The position numbers and the translations under genes were made by a program. This document shows positions 14,636 through 26,344 of a stretch of DNA of 64,000 bases, in pieces. Below the pieces are notes generated by a model. That model was not told the DNA's origin and did no database searches. It worked only from the letters and a program-made list of their open reading frames with translations. The first letter of the stretch is position 1; the number at the start of each line of letters is the position of its first letter. This DNA is from Coniochaeta sp. PMI_546 (taxonomy: Eukaryota; Ascomycota; Sordariomycetes; Coniochaetales; Coniochaetaceae), in the NCBI GenBank assembly GCA_021432605.1, contig MU271154.1, positions 500,192-564,191 on the forward strand, given 5' to 3'.

Positions 14636-16537
14636 TTATGAAGACATTTGTACATGCGAGCGCGATGTGGATCTCGTGTCTCTCAGTTCAGTTAAGTCTG
14701 CTAAAACATCCGATGACCTGGCATCCAACCTGGCCAGGAGATCTAAAAGTCTTGCGAAGTAGTTCTCCGCACGTGTCCTGATGGTCTGGTTTGTGACGGA
14801 ATCAATCATTTCGAGTAGTACACTGCCCACTCTGCGAATTCTTGCTATCTGCCAGAGAAGTGTCAGTCTAGTCCCTTAGCCCAACCTGCAAGGAGTTTGC
14901 TGAAGTACTGACCGTCGGTTCACCTTTGATCTGAACATAGATGAACGGGATATCGTCCAATGTCTTCACAAAGTCGTTCACCACCTCGATCTTTGCCATT
15001 GGTAAGGTCAGAACGTTGTCATTGAGACCCAAGACGTCCCATACTTTGCTCTCGATACTCTGCTGCAAGAGGACCAGTCGTAGACATTGAAAGGTGACTA
15101 GAATGGTGCATCTCTGAACCCAGAAAGCGGCCTTTTGCATCTGTACAACTTCGCTGTCGCTGTGAGCAAAGATGACGTTTGAGGCTTGAAGCCATTGTGG
15201 GACGTCGTCCATTATACCCAGGAACTCCATGTAGGCTTGTGTGAGTCGGGTCTTGGTCGCTTCTTGGCTTCCTCTCGCATGTGCTTTCATGTCGAAGAGA
15301 AGGCTTGCAGCTGTGGACCAGAGGCGAGGAAGAAATTGAAATCCGATCAGCAGGCGCTCTTCAAAGGTCCTATCGTAAGTGGGCTTGTTCGCGTCGAGCA
15401 GGGAGACGAAATGCTCTCCACTTGGGCGAACAGTAGGTTCCTCATTCAGCAGAAGCTCGTGAATGAGCGGGGGCCGGCTGCCCAGGCATACCGAAGCCTT
15501 GTCGGCCGCATACATTTGCCAGTACACGTTACGCAGGATCTGAGCCTCTACCTCGTCATGATTTTTGAGCGCATTTTCGCTGTACAGGCGCATGCTTCGG
15601 ATAAGCAGGTTAGCTTGACCGAGGACATGGTATGACAATGCGGTTTTCCCCGTGATGTGTTCCATGGCGGTAGCCTGGAGTATACGCGTAACTACCGAGG
15701 TGGAATCCGGGTGCTCAATATCGAAATCCTCGTAACTCCTGAGTAGGTCTCGGGATGCCCTTAGACAGGGCGCGGCAAGGATCTGCCGACACGGGAGTAG
15801 TGACTCGGGCATGACCGACGCCACCGACGCACAGAAGCCAGTCAGGAGCGTGAAGGCTCTTATGCGCGCCACTTCCTGCTGTTGATCCTGCGCGCTGAAC
15901 AAATTTGTAGCACTGGCCTCGGAGAAGAATGCGGAGGCGCTTGCTCGCAGGGTCGGCTCGTGGATCATCGGGGCGGTCGGAAAGGTATACTGCAAGTACA
16001 AGTCGATGCAGTTGTTAACGAGCTGTAGCACGGGCACGGACGGCAGTGCGCTGATTATGACTTGTACTAAGTCATCTCGAATCTTTTGAGCCGAACTGGG
16101 CGTAGGTAGAAGCTCTAGCACAGGACTCAGTGCGGAGAAATCGTTGTTCTCGGCGGCATCTGGCCGCGGCGCTATACTCTGCTCCAGTGTCTGTCGATGC
16201 CCGGTGGAAGTCGGGGAACTTAGCCACGGCAAGCTTTCACTCGGAGGGCCGTGATTATGCAGTGACCGGATTCCCAAATCCGGGGTGCATTGCGGGGAGT
16301 GATGATCTGCGTCTGATGACGGTCTGGGTACCTTTGGGCCTCGTTTTCTGGGGATAGAGGTGTACTGGCAAGAAATGTCCGAGATGCGGCAATTCGAACA
16401 CACATCCAATGCCTATACACACTGCACGTCAGTCTGGCGGCGAGTTGAGGAGTTCGAGCACGTACGTCGCACTTGACCTTCCGCCTGCGGCAGGAGTCAC
16501 AAGCTCGAGTTGTCGCGGGACGTCTCGACGCCGGCAT
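14636..16537 (-). CDS. Zn2Cys6 transcription factor with fungal-specific TF domain
   Basis: Three exons, 16537-16466, 16412-14913 and 14848-14636, encode 594 residues. The first intron (53 nt) splits the zinc cluster and rejoins KVKCD to ALDVCSNC, giving cysteines at 13, 16, 23, 29, 32 and 39 (spacing 2-6-5-2-6). The second intron (64 nt, GTCAGT donor, GACTGAC branch) joins QIKGEPT to IARIRRVGSVLLEM, restoring the usual C-terminal stretch ending RAENYFARLLDLLARLD. Ignoring this intron would truncate the protein in the 14880s. The middle is a fungal-specific transcription factor domain (ITGKTALSYHVLGQANLLIRSM; the ADKASVCLGSRPPLIHE motif). It adjoins the permease and glycosidase genes, and so is a candidate activator of sugar-use genes; that link is inference. 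Confidence 0.92.
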
Positions 16538-16919
16538 TATGGAAAATCGACTCTGCTGTGACCAGGTGAAAGACCAAGAAACTCCGCGGCCCCAGACACC
16601 CCAGGATAATAACTACATTTCTCAAGTGCGGGGAAAAGCTGCGCAGATGGTTCTCCGCATATCAACCGAATGCGGCACGGCGTTAGTACCGCAGTAAAGA
16701 GCCAGACTGCGCTACTGCACAAGCTGATGGCCTGTTCAGAGCGCCGAATCACCTGTCTTACCTCTCCACTGAACGGCGTCACGGGGGAATTATGGATGCA
16801 GGCCCGGCCTATTGGATTGCCCCACCGCCGGTATCCTTTGATCCTTGTTAGGGAGAACGTCCACGAAGTTGAGTGTTACCAAAATATACACCGGATACGC
16901 CGTATTGCCAAAGACATCG
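16538..16919. other. Upstream region of the second regulator
   Basis: Promoter-side sequence of the regulator running up to the breakpoint of the GH1 relic at 16920. I see no similarity to the GH1 coding region before that point and no independent gene. Confidence 0.4.
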
Positions 16920-17087
16920 GTTCCAGATTGATGGACCTTTGCTATCCTAAGACGCACCGCCCTCAGTTCTATAGGGTGCCGTGGCAGTACCCTCGACATA
17001 GTCGGGTGGCAGAGGAAGTCCTTCGACTAGTAGTGTTTCCAATACCGGATCTCGGACGGGTTTGACAACATCATCAGATCCAAACAG
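16920..17087 (-). pseudogene. Relic of GH1 beta-glucosidase 5' end
   Basis: This 168-bp block aligns without gaps to the first 56 codons of the GH1 gene at 7598-7765, with about 82% nucleotide identity and 40 of 56 codons giving the same residue. Conserved pieces include VRDP, LPLPPD, GTATA, EGGAS and KGPSIW. The start codon has become CTG, and the Gln codon after EGGAS is TAG. Similarity continues about 50-60 bp upstream (AGCCAATGAGCTT, near 17118), so the original duplication included part of the promoter, but it stops sharply after the SIW codons. By my count 17 of the 31 differences are C-to-T or G-to-A in the relic against 5 in the opposite direction. That bias fits repeat-induced point mutation or deamination decay. 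It cannot encode a product. Confidence 0.85.
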
Positions 17088-17445
17088 AGCTATGTCAAAT
17101 GAAATGGTAGCTTGTAGCCAATGAGCTTGAGACTCAGCACCTCTAAGAATGTCGAGGCAAAGAGGTCAGCTGTAGCAAACGCCCTAATAAACCCTAGGGA
17201 TATAGTTTCAATAAAACTACTATCACAATCATGTATTCTACCAAATAAATGGTATTCAGATATTTGAGTTGTTCCGTATACGGCAATTTTGATAGAAGAA
17301 AAAGATTGTTAGCTTAGAAAATAGGCTCTTACATTGAAAATGAACTGCCAACCTTCGACATTGATATCATTCAGGCAATGTGCCAAGGTATGTCTAACGG
17401 CATCCACACAAGTGTAAATGGCCTCACCTGTTACCACATAGACAC
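17088..17445. other. AT-rich flank between GH1 relic and NLR gene
   Basis: The first ~60 bp still resembles the upstream region of the functional GH1 gene. From about 17180 the sequence becomes AT-rich and featureless until the end of the NLR gene on the minus strand. Confidence 0.45.
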
Positions 17446-20400
17446 TCAGCACGACTCAGGGCGATCTAGTAGGAAAAGTCGACCTTCTTCAATTTCCACC
17501 TTTTCCCCAAGTCCCAGAAATCCATGAAATACGACCACGTGCTCTCCCCTCGCAAGCCCTACGGCGTTCTCGGAGACGACACAGATGTGTATCTTCTTTC
17601 CTGTGTGCCATGTCGGTGGGATGAAGAAGTGACGCGTGTAGTGGGTTGCAATCCTCAGGTCTTTTATGGCAACCGAACACACCCAGCCCATTGAATCTAG
17701 GAAGAGAAGGCTGTCTCTGAGTACCCCTATGTTGCATTTCATGCCGAGGTGAATATGCCGTAGCTGCATTGGGTCGTCCGTATTTTCTGGCGTGATCAAA
17801 GAGGTGTCCAATGATGTGAAGAAGAGCGTCTTTCCCAACAACGTCGGGAAAAGGCGCACGATGTAGCGGAGGCCAGGCGAGCTCATGAAAAGACTGCTAC
17901 CGATTCCAAAATATATCTCGGGCCCCAGAACCGGGATACTACAGGCGGATGAAAACGAGAGTTTCAAGGTCTTCCAGTGATAAAAGCGAACATAGCCTTC
18001 TTGCACACTAAGTATCAGCGACGCATCGCACGGGTGGTTCATCCAGGAGGTCATTGCAGGTGAACTATCTTCTGCAATGGGCTCTCCTTTGATGCTCATG
18101 AGCTTGACTGCATTGACGGTTCTTATAAGCAAGAATGCAGCACAGGGACTAATCAGAGCCTGGAGAACTTGTTCGCGTTCATGGTGGTCCAGCAAGCTAC
18201 TTGCTTGTGGTGTGGTTCGCTCTTCCAGGCGAGAAAAGTGACTTACGACACACCGGCTGGTTGAGTCCACACTGACCAAGAGCCTGCCGTCCTCGTTCCA
18301 GTCCATATAGCATACCGCCGCGGACTCGCCATGGATTCGAATGTGGCCCACTATAGCTCCCGTGCTGACTCTGTAGACGTCGATCATGCCGTCGCGTCGG
18401 CCCAGGAACAAATGATGGCCGTTCGTCGTGGGTTGCAGATCCGTGATACACTTTTTCGGGTCAAACGCATGCACCTTGCACGTTGAGGCCTCCGGGAGAA
18501 CCCGAGTCCCAGAGTGAAGTTCAGAATACGTGGCATCGGACCGGCTCTTCTGGCCCAGTATAAGTGGCTTCCATACGCTGCAACACTCTCCGCGAATATC
18601 AAATAGCTGGAGATCGTCTGCCGAGAAAGTGATGTCCGCAACACGTGTCTCCTTGTTAGGACTATCAATTCGATAGAGATGCACTAAAGTCGCAAACGAA
18701 AACACATGGATCGACCTTTCTTGGTCCCCTCCGGCAAGGATTTGGCCGTCCGAGCTGGAAGCCAAGACCACAAGTGGAGATGAGGCATTATACATGCCTG
18801 TCTTTGCCATCGTCCAAACATTGGCCGCTACAATATCTCCATTTTGATATGCCACCGCAAAATGCTCGGGGTTCGGGACTTGTGCAAAGATGACATCAAC
18901 AATCGGCGGTGGTTCGTCGCCATTGCCAGATCCTTCCCATTCGAAATCATCAATCAAGCCGGGAGCTTGCAAATCCCAGATGGAGAGCATGGCCGGTGGG
19001 GACCAGGCTGCAGCCAGCGTGCAGAATTTGTCGAGCCGGATCTTCACTCCTTTAGGACTGCCTTGGGGATTCTCCGAGTTGCTGTGCGAAAGATGAGGCC
19101 CGTAGGAGTCATTCAAGACCAGATCATCTCTTCGCTCGCCAGTAACAGCATCAAATGTAACAATCGAACAATTCTTGGTGCTCGCGACCATGAGGAACCG
19201 TCCATCCTCGCTGAACCTCATATCCGATGGTTCCAAGTCGAGATACCGCAACCACACTTGAGGAAAGTTTAAGTCTGGGGAGCAATGGAGATTCCAGACA
19301 GTCACCTTTGTGGAACAACATGTTGCCAGAATGGTCGAGGAGCAATCAAAGGCAAGAAACAGTTGTGGAGGGTAGATCCAATGGTCCAGCATCCCGATGT
19401 GATCGAATGCGCCCAAGGTCATCCGCTTGCACACTTCAACCTGGCCGTTGCGAAGTCCCACGGCGAGGAATCGCTCCGAGCAAGCTACAGTCACTGCCTC
19501 TCTCGAAAAGAAATGGCATGTTGAGCGATCAGTCCAATCTTGCTCAGTTAGGGAGGTAGATATCTTGAGGCGTTTTGTATCTCTAGCAAATAGCTGCCTG
19601 ACAATTGAATCGCGTGGGCAAAGGTGGGGAATGAGGAAATGAATTGACGACGGCGAAGACAGGAGACAGGAGCCGAAAGCGCCGACGAGATGACCGATAT
19701 CCCTCACAATGTGCGCAAGAGGCTGCAGCTCTTCGCAGGCTTCAGGTCTGCAGTCCGATTTCTGGCTGAGGTAATCCTCCATCCTGCTCAAGGAGCGTTG
19801 AATTGGTAACAAGTCGCCAGTGTGGGCGAGCTTTTCCAACCAAGTGCCCATGTTCGTTCGCAAAAATGTATCTAGCGGGCGGAACAATTGATCAGCGCTG
19901 TGAGAGCCGTGAAGAAGGTGATATGAAAAGTAAGCGCTTGCATAAGCAGAAAGAATACAGCCTGCAGCGGGTTGTCTTGAAGAGGCGTGCCTATGCGATC
20001 TCGGTGGTGCAAACTCGGGGCCGGAAAGAATCCTGAGGCAAATCTCGGCGAGCGTAGAATGCGCAGATGTGCGGTCTATCCAGAACCCGTCCCTCGCCTG
20101 GGTTAAGAATGATGTAGCTGTTTCGTGGGCGATATATGTCCGACGCTGATCATCTACGTATATCAGATGTCCAAGGATTGCTTCGAGCTGGCTCGGCGTT
20201 GCTGTTAGTGTACGACCAATGTCCATCTTGATGGCGCACGCCAGCTCCTCGATCGTCAGTGGCTTCGGCGAGCTAATGACCCATCTCAGAGCACACTTCG
20301 CAATTTCCGAACTGGGGGACGTAATTATTGATGTGAGGATGCGCGTATAAAAATCGTCCATCTCGGAGGGTATGTTGTGTAGGATGTCTTTCATGTCTTC

Positions 20401-22799
20401 GATGCTGTAAGCATCTTCCAGCTTACACATGATCAGAGAAGCCCATAAGAATACTCCGCGTGAGTTCGAGACAATTTCAGACACCAGATTCGGGTAGAAT
20501 CTAGGATCGCTCCTTGGGAAGCATCGAGCAGTCAAGTAGAGCTCAATATCTTTCTTTGTCTCGTCTTGGCCGACTTTAATCTCTGAATAGGAGGCGGAAT
20601 TTTGGGTAAGACTATTGCCCAGCTGGCCTCCTGGTCGAGCGGTGAGAAAAACTCGAAAGAATGGCACTGCATTCAGATTAGACAATATGGAGACTAGTTC
20701 GGTGATCTCCTTGGTCGGACATTCATCAACCGCGTCAATTACCCAGAAGTGAGGTGTGGTGCGCTCAGATTTCAGTATGCGATCGACAAATACTCGCTTC
20801 CAAAGGGTATGGTGATCGTCATGGCTGATTGCCACTCCATCTTCAGTCATGGTGAAGAGAGTCTCGCGAACATGGTGGTTGTAACTGGCCATCTGAAGCG
20901 CCACGGATCGTAGTAAGGAGGACACCTTAGAGCCATCTCTGTCATTGTGTCGGAAGAAGTAAAAACTGGTGTCGAGGTGGGCGTCTTTCAGGAGCTTGAT
21001 AACGTGGGCAGCTGCTACTGACTTTCCGGTTCCTGGTCGGCCGCTAAGCCACAGAGTCTTGGCTTCTGGTTCCTCTTCAGCTTGAAAAGTTCGACTTATA
21101 CCAAGCCCTATCCAGTCCTGAAAAGTATCATGTGCCGTGAGCCATTCACAAGATCCAGGATGATGCTTTTGTTCCAAGGCCGAAAGGATGTCCTCTCCGT
21201 CTCTCTCGACTGCGAGGAAAGAAGAGATGGATGCCATTTGGGATTTATAAGCATCTTGCTGTTGTATCGTTTCTGTCAAAGATCAGAGGAAAATCGACCA
21301 ACAAGGTGTTTGGAGGCAGAGCTTGCTAACTCTTGGTTTTCAAGTCTTCAATCGTAGTCAGGAAACACCTTTGTAACGTTAGGTAATTGGGATCGGTCCG
21401 GCTGCGGAATTTGCAAATATGTCGATGATCAGCTTCGATATACTGTACATGCTCTCCAGGGAAGCCTTTGGGGTGTTAGTGACTTATTCAGGAAATGTTC
21501 GAGGCTTTATAGGGGCTTGGATAAAGGTTCGTACCGAGAACCGCCGACTCTTTATCAACCACTAGCATCGACAAGGGGCCAGCGCTCGTCTCAACACCCT
21601 CAAAAAAGGACCAGAGAGCGATGTTACCACACAAACTTTGGAACTTCTCGTTCATATGCTATCTTTGTGTCAGGTAAAAAACAAAACAATAAGTATAGGG
21701 TAGCCTTTATGGAAGGGAAGTGAAAGGCTGCCTAACATCTAGAGAAGCTGAGCCTGGGACTAGTTCGTCGACGAAGGCTTTGGATCGCAATACTCCTTTA
21801 TGGCACAAAAGCTTCACTAAACGTGCTAGGGCGGCCCCTCGATGAGGAGTACCCAGGAAGTAAATGCCCTGGATGCGTCGGAAAATGGAGTGGTATGTCG
21901 GATTCTCGTTGCTCAATAGATATGCCTTGAAATAGAAGGTTAGATATGACCAAAGCTCAGTGTACGCAGTGCGGACAGGCGCAGGAGGACTAGCGTAGCT
22001 ACCTGTTTAGCCACCAATCCCCCCATACTATGGGTGACCAAAACAATTGACGTCTAGGGAACCCGAAGTCAGCAAAGTCGCTCCGTATATCGAGATCCAA
22101 GCATATAGTGATCAAGGGACAACCCACTTCGGGAGCTCGGCGAAGATGCGGAGAGTTATGCAAGTCAGCAAGCAATGCCTGCCCAAAATCATAGATACTT
22201 AGGTGACTCTCCTTTTTAGATGTCCAATCCGAGTTGTACCCATAACTATGTAGCCGAACGTGTTCGAAACCTGCCTCGCTCGGCAACCAATCCCTCGGCC
22301 AGAACATTCCCGGCTCCGGTGAGTGACTCCATGTCTTCTTTGAACCTCCGAGCAAGCCGTGTACCTAGTTGAGTGTGAGAAGTAGGAACTACACAAACTC
22401 TTCAATATGAACACATCCGGAAGGCGAAAACATACGAACACAAAGTCATAGCGGGGGTCTGACGGCTCGTGGAGCACGTTCAGACCCAGCGGTCCTTTGA
22501 CGTCGTCATTGCTAGGTTGGAGTCTCGTTTCACATGACACCAGACCCCATTGACGTAGTCGCTTCTGGGTTGCGTGGTTTGATACTTCTTCAGTCTTGTA
22601 CTGCGGATTTTCGGCTGTATGGGGTTGTTGGGACTTTGGAGAGGCAGACGAGTTTGACGAAGAGGAAGCTTCTGCCTAGATACAAGTTAGACATCAGTAT
22701 AAACTGTCTTGATACCGGGGCTTTACTAGCTGGCAATCTTCTCACCATGTTTGATAGATAGTTTATTCTTGTTGCAGGACATATCTTCTTAGTTTGCAT
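17446..22799 (-). CDS. NLR-like STAND protein: SesB hydrolase, NACHT, WD40-like
   Basis: Eight exons on the minus strand: 22799-22746, 22675-22436, 22364-22128, 22053-22003, 21925-21737, 21658-21535, 21465-21331 and 21272-17446. The spliced model has 1618 residues with no internal stop. Residues ~90-335 form a SesB-like alpha/beta hydrolase: FVHGLLGG...KTW, Ser186 in THSMGGLVAK, FLGTPHRG at 217-224, Asp292 in VVDKESAV and His312 in EADHRHICKF, giving a plausible Ser-Asp-His triad. Residues ~400-700 are a NACHT NTPase with P-loop GRPGTGKS (Lys427) and Walker B FWVIDAVDEC (~519-528). The remaining ~900 residues contain degenerate WD40-like blades (for example EDGRFLMVAS and WNEDGRLLVSV). Such fungal NLRs act in non-self recognition or heterokaryon incompatibility; sensing here would be through the propeller. 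The first 54-nt exon is the least certain part; the large exon and domain order are secure. Confidence 0.88.
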
Positions 22800-24640
22800 A
22801 CTCAAGCTTATTCCTTGATCCCTTTCCTTTTCCTCCTCCCCTCACAATGTGGAACGATCATGGACACGCTTGTGTCTTCGTTACACATACGGGCAACACC
22901 CCCCAATGTCACACGTTGCTCAGAAAAATCAATGGTGGCGTAATGAAACTCGGAGGCACACTCTAAGCGACTAGCGTTATAGCACAACCTCGTAATGGGT
23001 ACCAGGCCGACAGGCAACCGGCATATATGCACGCTCAAAGTCATCATGAAGTAAGGTAATAGACTCAAGGTGATGATTCGATTCTCACGCATGAAACTTA
23101 CTTTCGCTATAAAACTCTAATTAGTTTAGCCAACCATACTTATATGTTATACTCTGGCGACAAATATTTGATAACGCAACAGAATCCTCAAACGAGGTGT
23201 GAGCTGAAGACCTAGCGGTAAGTGCTATTACAGGACTACAACTACTATAAAGAGGCTTGTTTGTGTCTTACTTTATATCTGCCTTTTCTTCCTACCTTAT
23301 ATCTTCTATTATAGTTTGCGTTTGTGACAGAAGGTGTGCATTTAACTAATTCGAGAGTCATAATAGAGATATTATCACAGGTTATCTACTACACCCTAGG
23401 CTTATAAACACTAGATGTTAACTCTACTTCCTAATTAAATTACAAGACTCCAGACTCGGCTTAGTAAACTTACAAGTTCGTTGCAAATCGTGATCGAAAA
23501 GTTCTGTTCCGGTCAAATATAGCACCCTATAGGCCTGAATTGCAATACCATAAAATTTCACAGCTCCCTTCCGCTACGTTCAGGATATTACAACCTTAGT
23601 ATCATTCAAGGCCTACTTGTTCTTATGTACCGGCGGTGGTATATCAAGACTCGGTTAAGAAGGATGACTCACCTCCCATGGTAATGACAACAGTTCCGTG
23701 ACGCTCCTGCCGACAGTGCTTGGTTCCATTCAGCTTGTCAGCTGTCTAATGACACCAAAGTCAGTCTTTGTCGGAGCAAGGGCAAAGACAAGGGCAGGAT
23801 CGTTAGGATACTTCTCTTTCACAGCGACGGTAGCCGTAATGGTGTGGGATAATATCGGCTAGACTGGGCATCACAGCCTATTCCAGTTTCAGGATCAAGT
23901 CAGAGTGGTATGAAGCCAGATATTAGGACGTAGGGCTAGAAGCTGGTGATGCTTCTATAAATAGGTCATCGGGTATCTGGAGAGAGATTCCCTGGTCTGG
24001 AATTTTATCATGGCTGTTTATAGCGCAACATTCCCTTATTAGACATTACGAAGATTAAGTCAACCTCTTGGGCTATAGGCGGGGGTAATAACGAAATGAA
24101 AAAGTCCTGTTTGTGGCAATGAGTAACTCATTATCTCCCTGTACCCTTCACCTTCCCCTTCAGCTTAGGGGACCAGGGCTATACTCTTAGAGCCTTCTCG
24201 CAGTAGTCTTGGATGTTTTGGCTGTATATATCAGCCCGCTAGTACCATCCATCGTGATAATAAGATGTCTGCGGAAACTTTAATTTATGCTAACTATGTT
24301 CAGAGGACACCTAACCGTTGGGACTAGGTTGATGTAGAGCCGCATGCTTGACTTTGGCTAGAGTCCACTCTGGCTGAGCTGAGCCTTCTGCCTCGTCCCC
24401 TGGATTCAATGTCCCTCCCTGAAACGCCTTGCTAATTCAAGCGCGGGTACGTCTTCCACTGGCTCGTCGCCAGAGCGTTGTCCCACAGAGGACTATAGCC
24501 TAGAGTAGTCTCTGAGAAGCGCATCCATCAAATCGTTCCGGATCCTTGATCCATCAACGGAATCAATGCGAAAAATATCCCCGGTCGTCCTCGAGTTGGA
24601 AATGATCGAACGGTCTAACACTCTCATCAGGATGAGCTCT
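22800..24640. other. AT-rich, gene-poor block
   Basis: About 1.8 kb without a credible reading frame. Sampled 60-base lines between 23100 and 23400 are about 33-38% GC, against clearly GC-rich neighbours, with many TA steps. The sequence looks like non-coding or mutated relic DNA. I do not recognise transposase, reverse transcriptase or terminal repeats. The first ~250 bp also serve as the upstream region of the NLR gene. Confidence 0.5.
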
Positions 24641-25188
24641 CTAGGCTCGAAAAGTTGTGCTGACTGTCGACAACCCGTAGAGATGTATGAGATTGTAGTA
24701 GGTGAGGTTCTGGACCGTGGCATCGTACATCTGCTGTTCGACGTTCTTCTGTTTGCCACGGGCTTTGCTCTCCTGGATTAAGATGGGGTAGAAGTGTGGC
24801 AAATGTCGGGGTACCACATCTGATAGCTGTGGTCGATTTCCCTCATGTTCTCCGCGTGGCTCGGGGAAGTTCTCTTCAAGAACGCGCGCGAGTTCGATGT
24901 GCTCAAAGTCGGCGTTGCTGCTGAGGCCTGATAAGTAAGTACACAATCAGGGTGAGGCAACTGTGCCGGTGTTAAGTCATCAAACTTATGCTCACCACCA
25001 CAATAGCCGGATGTGTTGGTTATGCTGCCTGGTGTTGCTGGCCTAGTTTTCTCTAGGCTCCTTGATTGGGCCGATATAGACAGAGAGCTACGACTTAGAA
25101 CCATATGTGGCCCATTTAGGACTGTACAGGTATTCACCCTGTGCCACGATTCTCCTGGACTGCGAATGGCACTTAGAGATGTACCCAT
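24641..25188 (-). CDS. Hypothetical two-exon gene, possibly decayed
   Basis: A possible gene with exons 25188-24996 and 24927-24641, giving 159 residues. The 68-nt intron has a GTGAGC donor, a CTTAAC branch and a TCAG acceptor, and joins TSGYCG to GLSSNADFEHIEL. The second exon contains a well-formed stretch (HFYPILIQESKARGKQ followed by EQQMYDATVQN) resembling the 'external data supports kinship' segments of uncharacterised fungal proteins, but I cannot name a family. The frame ends at 24641 soon after LYGLSTVSTTFRA. The adjacent minus frame continues to 24493, so an unseen intron or a frameshift may cut the true C-terminus short. It lies next to the AT-rich block, so decay is plausible. Confidence 0.35.
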
Positions 25189-25309
25189 ATTCCCAGACAC
25201 CGAGCATTGTGACAATCACAAAGGAGCAACGATGTCTGTGTTGGCGAATGCCATGAACTTTATAAACCGAGATTGAGTTTTGATATTATCTTGGATCGCT
25301 ACTATCGCG

Positions 25310-26152
25310 CTAAGATGTATCTGTGTTGTGCGTCCATGCCGTGCCACCACACGCCGTCACACCGTGTACAGGAACATCTACTGCGAGGACGCCGACGTCT
25401 GTGAGCTTGATATTCTGTCTGCTCCATATGCCTGACTGCTGCTCGATGATGTCAATGAACTCATAGAGAATGGTGTTCTCTCCTGGGATTTGCCAGCTCT
25501 CGTCGGCCTCAACAACTTCCACGTACCCATGACCACCTCGGCGGAACCTCTGCAGAGAATCATGCACATGGCATGCACCTGCACGTCGAATGGGGAGATG
25601 ATGGATGAACCAGATCTTTCCAATGCCGTTCACCTTTCTCAGCTCTAGAGTCCACGCCGGAACTAGGTCGGCCCAGATGGGATCGAACGACAGGCCCAGA
25701 TTAGCCACTCGAGTTCGTACCGCGACAAATAGGCCGGAAAGTAAGAAAGGCAGGCGTTGCATGATGTTTGAGTCGTCTGGATCGTGAGGGCAGAAATATG
25801 TGAGTCCCCTTCCGACGTGCAAGGGTTTGATGAGTCGGAACTCAGCAACCTTTTTGGAGTCGACGGTGGAGATGCCGCGAAACAGAGTGGCGGTAGATGT
25901 CCCACTACAAGTTCCCGCGTCGTCCCAAACGCCGATCAGCAAGTCTGGTGATGGTAGCTGGCTGTTAGGGGTACCAGGAGGGACGATGACGAGGCTTTGA
26001 ACGTCGGAGGACGTATCGGGCTGCAACTGGGCGACGGACCTGGCATAGAGGCCAGTACAGTGGGAAACCATGGCTGAGAAAATCAAGATCTGGACAGATA
26101 CGTCGGCTTCGACGGTCATGTACGACAAGGAGGGCCGCCATTGAAGTGACAA
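25310..26152 (-). CDS. Hypothetical protein, 280 residues
   Basis: A single open frame of 280 residues with coding-like composition and no recognisable domain. It has no clear signal peptide; a mildly hydrophobic segment (VSVQILIFSAMVSHCTGLYA) lies near the N-terminus and another (LPFLLSGLFVAVRTRVANLGL) in the middle. Aromatic and acidic residues are evenly spread, as in a folded globular protein. The start at 26152 is the first in frame; Met at 26119 (MTVEADV) is an alternative. It lies upstream of, and on the same strand as, the two-exon hypothetical gene, and both may belong to the accessory segment that includes the NLR gene. I assign no function. Confidence 0.5.
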   Translation of the reverse strand: MSLQWRPSLSYMTVEADVSVQILIFSAMVSHCTGLYARSVAQLQPDTSSDVQSLVIVPPGTPNSQLPSPDLLIGVWDDAGTCSGTSTATLFRGISTVDSKKVAEFRLIKPLHVGRGLTYFCPHDPDDSNIMQRLPFLLSGLFVAVRTRVANLGLSFDPIWADLVPAWTLELRKVNGIGKIWFIHHLPIRRAGACHVHDSLQRFRRGGHGYVEVVEADESWQIPGENTILYEFIDIIEQQSGIWSRQNIKLTDVGVLAVDVPVHGVTACGGTAWTHNTDTS

Positions 26153-26280
26153 GTTAGGGGATGAGAAGTGTGTACCTAGTGTACAGAGGGAGGGGAGGAG
26201 GGAGAGAGAGAGATTTGCGAAGGCAGAGCAAATATTTTATAACCTAGAGACGTCCATCGTTGTGATTGAATCACTGGGAA

Positions 26281-26330
26281 AATGTTCCAACAACGGTTCA
26301 ATGTTCCAACGAACGGTTCAATGCTCTGAC
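26281..26330. repeat. Short imperfect tandem repeat
   Basis: Two consecutive copies of a 19-20 bp unit of the form AATGTTCCAAC(G)AACGGTTC, followed by a diverged partial third copy. It lies between the hypothetical gene start and the 3' end of the Skt5-like gene. No function is evident. Confidence 0.6.
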
Positions 26331-26344
26331 GATGCGATACTAAA

